A stretch of 64,000 nt of DNA from Paradesertivirga mongoliensis (lineage in GTDB: Bacteria > Bacteroidota > Bacteroidia > Sphingobacteriales > Sphingobacteriaceae): the NCBI RefSeq assembly GCF_024436395.1, contig NZ_JAFMZO010000003.1:62001-126000 (forward strand), in the 5' to 3' direction. The position numbers and the translations under genes are program-made. A model generated the notes under the pieces. The model did no database searches. It was not told the origin of the DNA and saw only the letters and a program-made list of their open reading frames with translations. This document shows, piece by piece, positions 62,439 to 64,000 of the stretch (positions are counted from its first letter, which is position 1; every line of letters begins with the position of its first letter).

Positions 62439-63404
62439 TTGAAGACCAACTCCGAAATTTTAAATATAGCAAGAAGAACACTTCAAACAGAGGTTGAGGG
62501 CATCTCGGGACTAATTCCACGGTTAAATAATGACTTTGGAGTGATAATAAAACATATTATCGACACAAATGGACGTGTTGTCATCACTGGTGTAGGAAAA
62601 AGTGCGCTTATTGCCCAAAAAATTGTAGCTACATTTAACTCTACCGGAACGCCTTCGATTTTTATGCATGCTGCCGATGCTATCCATGGCGACCTGGGCA
62701 TTATTCAAAAAGATGATTTGGTAATTTGTATTTCAAAAAGTGGGAACACGTCCGAGATTAAAGTTCTGGTTCCTTTCTTAAAGCAGGCCGGAACCCTCTT
62801 AATCGGAATGGTGGGCGATCTCAGTTCTTACCTTGCCCAACAGGCTGATTTTGTTCTGGATACAACGGTCGATAAAGAAGCATGTCCGCATAACCTCGCG
62901 CCTACTACCAGCACAACCGCACAACTAGCCATGGGCGATGTTCTGGCGGTATGCCTCCTCGAATGCAGAGAGTTTACCAGTCAGGATTTTGCCAGATATC
63001 ATCCGGGCGGCTCGCTGGGCAAACGTTTATATTTGAAGGTTAAAGATCTGTATATTAACAACAACAAACCAGAGGTTAACCCCGACTCTCCAATTAAGGA
63101 GGTAATTGTTGAAATCACCAAAAACCGTTTAGGCGCTGTAACGGTTGTGAATGACAATAAAATTGAAGGAATCATAACGGACGGCGACATCAGAAGAATG
63201 ATGGAAAAGTATAACACATTCGACCGCCTTACTGCTAAAGACATCATGGGAACTTCGCCGAGGCAAATTGCCAGCACCGAACTTGCTTTAAATGCCTTGG
63301 AACTTATGCGTGGTAACAATATCACACAATTAATAGTCGCAGACAAAGGAGTTTACAAAGGAATTATACATTTACACGACTTATTAAGAGAAGGAATTAT
63401 ATAA
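62439..63404 (+). CDS. kdsD: Arabinose-5-phosphate isomerase (SIS + CBS)
   Basis: 321 residues. The SIS domain (about 30-185) has GRVVITGVGKSALIAQKIVA, FMHAADAIHGDLGII, ICISKSGNTSEIK and PTTSTTAQLAMGDVLAV. The end of this region is RYHPGGSLGKRL. Two CBS units follow (about 205-321), with TDGDIRRMMEK and GIIHLHDLLREGII. It converts ribulose-5-phosphate to arabinose-5-phosphate for Kdo. The start is TTG at 62439, because no in-frame ATG exists after the upstream stop (62412-62414). The sugar-nucleotide gene follows 4 nt later. Confidence 0.93.
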   Translation: MKTNSEILNIARRTLQTEVEGISGLIPRLNNDFGVIIKHIIDTNGRVVITGVGKSALIAQKIVATFNSTGTPSIFMHAADAIHGDLGIIQKDDLVICISKSGNTSEIKVLVPFLKQAGTLLIGMVGDLSSYLAQQADFVLDTTVDKEACPHNLAPTTSTTAQLAMGDVLAVCLLECREFTSQDFARYHPGGSLGKRLYLKVKDLYINNNKPEVNPDSPIKEVIVEITKNRLGAVTVVNDNKIEGIITDGDIRRMMEKYNTFDRLTAKDIMGTSPRQIASTELALNALELMRGNNITQLIVADKGVYKGIIHLHDLLREGII

Positions 63405-63408
63405 CATA

Positions 63409-64000
63409 ATGAAGAACTACTACGCAGTAATTATGGCTGGGGGTATCGGTAGCCGCTTTTGGCCAATAAGCCGCTCAGCCCATCCAAAACAGTTCATAGA
63501 TATTTTAGGAACGGGAAAAACACTAATCCAGACCACGTACGAACGGTTTTTAAAAATAGTGCCGGCAGAGAATATATACATTGTAACGAACGAGAATTAC
63601 GTTGCTCTGGTAAAAGAACAGCTTCCGGAAATAGACGAGAGCCAGATCTTAGGCGAGCCTGTAATGAGAAATACTGCTCCATGTGTTGCTTATGCCTCGC
63701 ACAAAATCAATATGCTGAATCCCGAAGCGTCAATCGTGGTTGCTCCGTCTGATCATCTTATTCTAAATCCCGAGCGCTTTATTGCCGACATACAAAACTC
63801 TTTAGAAGCGGCTTCAAGAAATAACTGCCTTATAACTCTCGGAATTAAGCCATCGCGGCCAGATACGGGATACGGCTACATTCAATTTACCGAAGAAACG
63901 CTTGACAACGACTTTCATAAAGTAAAAACCTTTACCGAAAAGCCAAATCTTGAGCTTGCAAAAACCTTTGTTCAAAGCGGTGAATTTCTGTGGAATGCGG
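63409..64000 (+). CDS. Mannose-1-phosphate guanylyltransferase-like (partial, runs off window)
   Basis: 197 complete codons are visible from ATG 63409; the gene continues past the window end. The nucleotidyl-transferase signature is in IMAGGIGSRFWPISRSAHPK, followed by NEARLY typical EPVMRNTAPCVAYAS, VAPSDHLI, RPDTGYGYIQF and KTFTEKPNLELA. These blocks match ManC/RfbM-type GDP-mannose pyrophosphorylases, which make GDP-mannose for glycans. It starts 4 nt after the kdsD stop, so both belong to one cell-envelope sugar operon. Confidence 0.9.
   Translation, partial: MKNYYAVIMAGGIGSRFWPISRSAHPKQFIDILGTGKTLIQTTYERFLKIVPAENIYIVTNENYVALVKEQLPEIDESQILGEPVMRNTAPCVAYASHKINMLNPEASIVVAPSDHLILNPERFIADIQNSLEAASRNNCLITLGIKPSRPDTGYGYIQFTEETLDNDFHKVKTFTEKPNLELAKTFVQSGEFLWNA

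Noticed and set aside
1-64000. CRISPR arrays, tRNA or rRNA genes, insertion sequences, prophage or restriction-type defence islands.
   Set aside because: I read for direct repeats with spacers, tRNA cloverleaf arms and CCA ends, transposase motifs and phage genes and found none. The S24 regulator and GIY-YIG protein alone are not enough to call a phage remnant.

Overview
The window reads as chromosomal DNA of a Gram-negative member of the Bacteroidota, most likely a Sphingobacteriaceae-type organism (Pedobacter/Mucilaginibacter-like). This is inferred from gene content: an M49 peptidase, DUF4369-TlpA, CtlX, a short arginine decarboxylase, Kdo synthesis genes and many Bacteroidota-style lipoproteins. 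Leaders are A-rich and lack Shine-Dalgarno sequences, and several promoters match TTTG-N18/19-TAnnTTTG. I found no rRNA, tRNA, CRISPR array, insertion sequence or phage module. The window starts inside a TIGR02757/DUF2400 gene and ends inside a mannose-1-phosphate guanylyltransferase gene.

Layout. 1-8.8 kb: a PLP sulfur-amino-acid enzyme, a flavin-type stress protein, 3-methyladenine glycosylase, a secreted M49 peptidase, a ThuA-like lipoprotein, and a HerA-like ATPase paired with an unknown protein. 9-15 kb: prfC, proS, a Tyr/Gly/Ser-rich lipoprotein coupled to a FadL-like barrel. 15-25 kb: a stand-alone receiver, ligD, a 59-residue DUF3606 protein, topB, a WalJ-like hydrolase, two tiny promoter-terminator cassettes, a PRC-barrel protein and an M48 protease. 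25-31.5 kb: a Dabb protein, a PAS histidine kinase with a one-base frameshift plus its receiver, YceI, DinB, and a methionine-salvage-like aminotransferase/amidase pair. 31.6-41 kb: a class A PBP, a very large metallopeptidase/propeller/barrel protein, a degenerate GIY-YIG protein divergent from a LexA-like S24 regulator, and bioF-bioD. 41-48 kb: 3-hydroxyacyl-CoA dehydrogenase, a BLUF-like protein, then an arginine group (argS, arginine deiminase, ctlX, speA). 48.3-53.5 kb: a four-gene operon (two related secreted subunits, a 997-residue outer-membrane protein, a PapD-like chaperone). 53.7-64 kb: a PhyH dioxygenase, an RluA synthase, a PhoB-like regulator, gatB-TlpA, recQ-kdsA, kdsD and manC-like genes.

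The most promising candidate for an undescribed system is the operon at 48362-53508. It has the parts list of a chaperone-usher fibre system, but none of the proteins carries a signature I can assign to a known usher or pilin family, and pili described in Bacteroidota (FimA/Mfa1 type V) are assembled differently. The two subunit genes are clear paralogues, and a 13-bp hairpin separates the first subunit from the rest of the operon. The chaperone-usher analogy is inference; gene order, paralogy and domain pattern are seen in the sequence.

Other notable points: a frameshift that splits a PAS kinase, BLUF-like and GIY-YIG proteins that lack their usual key residues, and a fusion of an HEXXH peptidase, a TolB-like propeller and an outer-membrane barrel.
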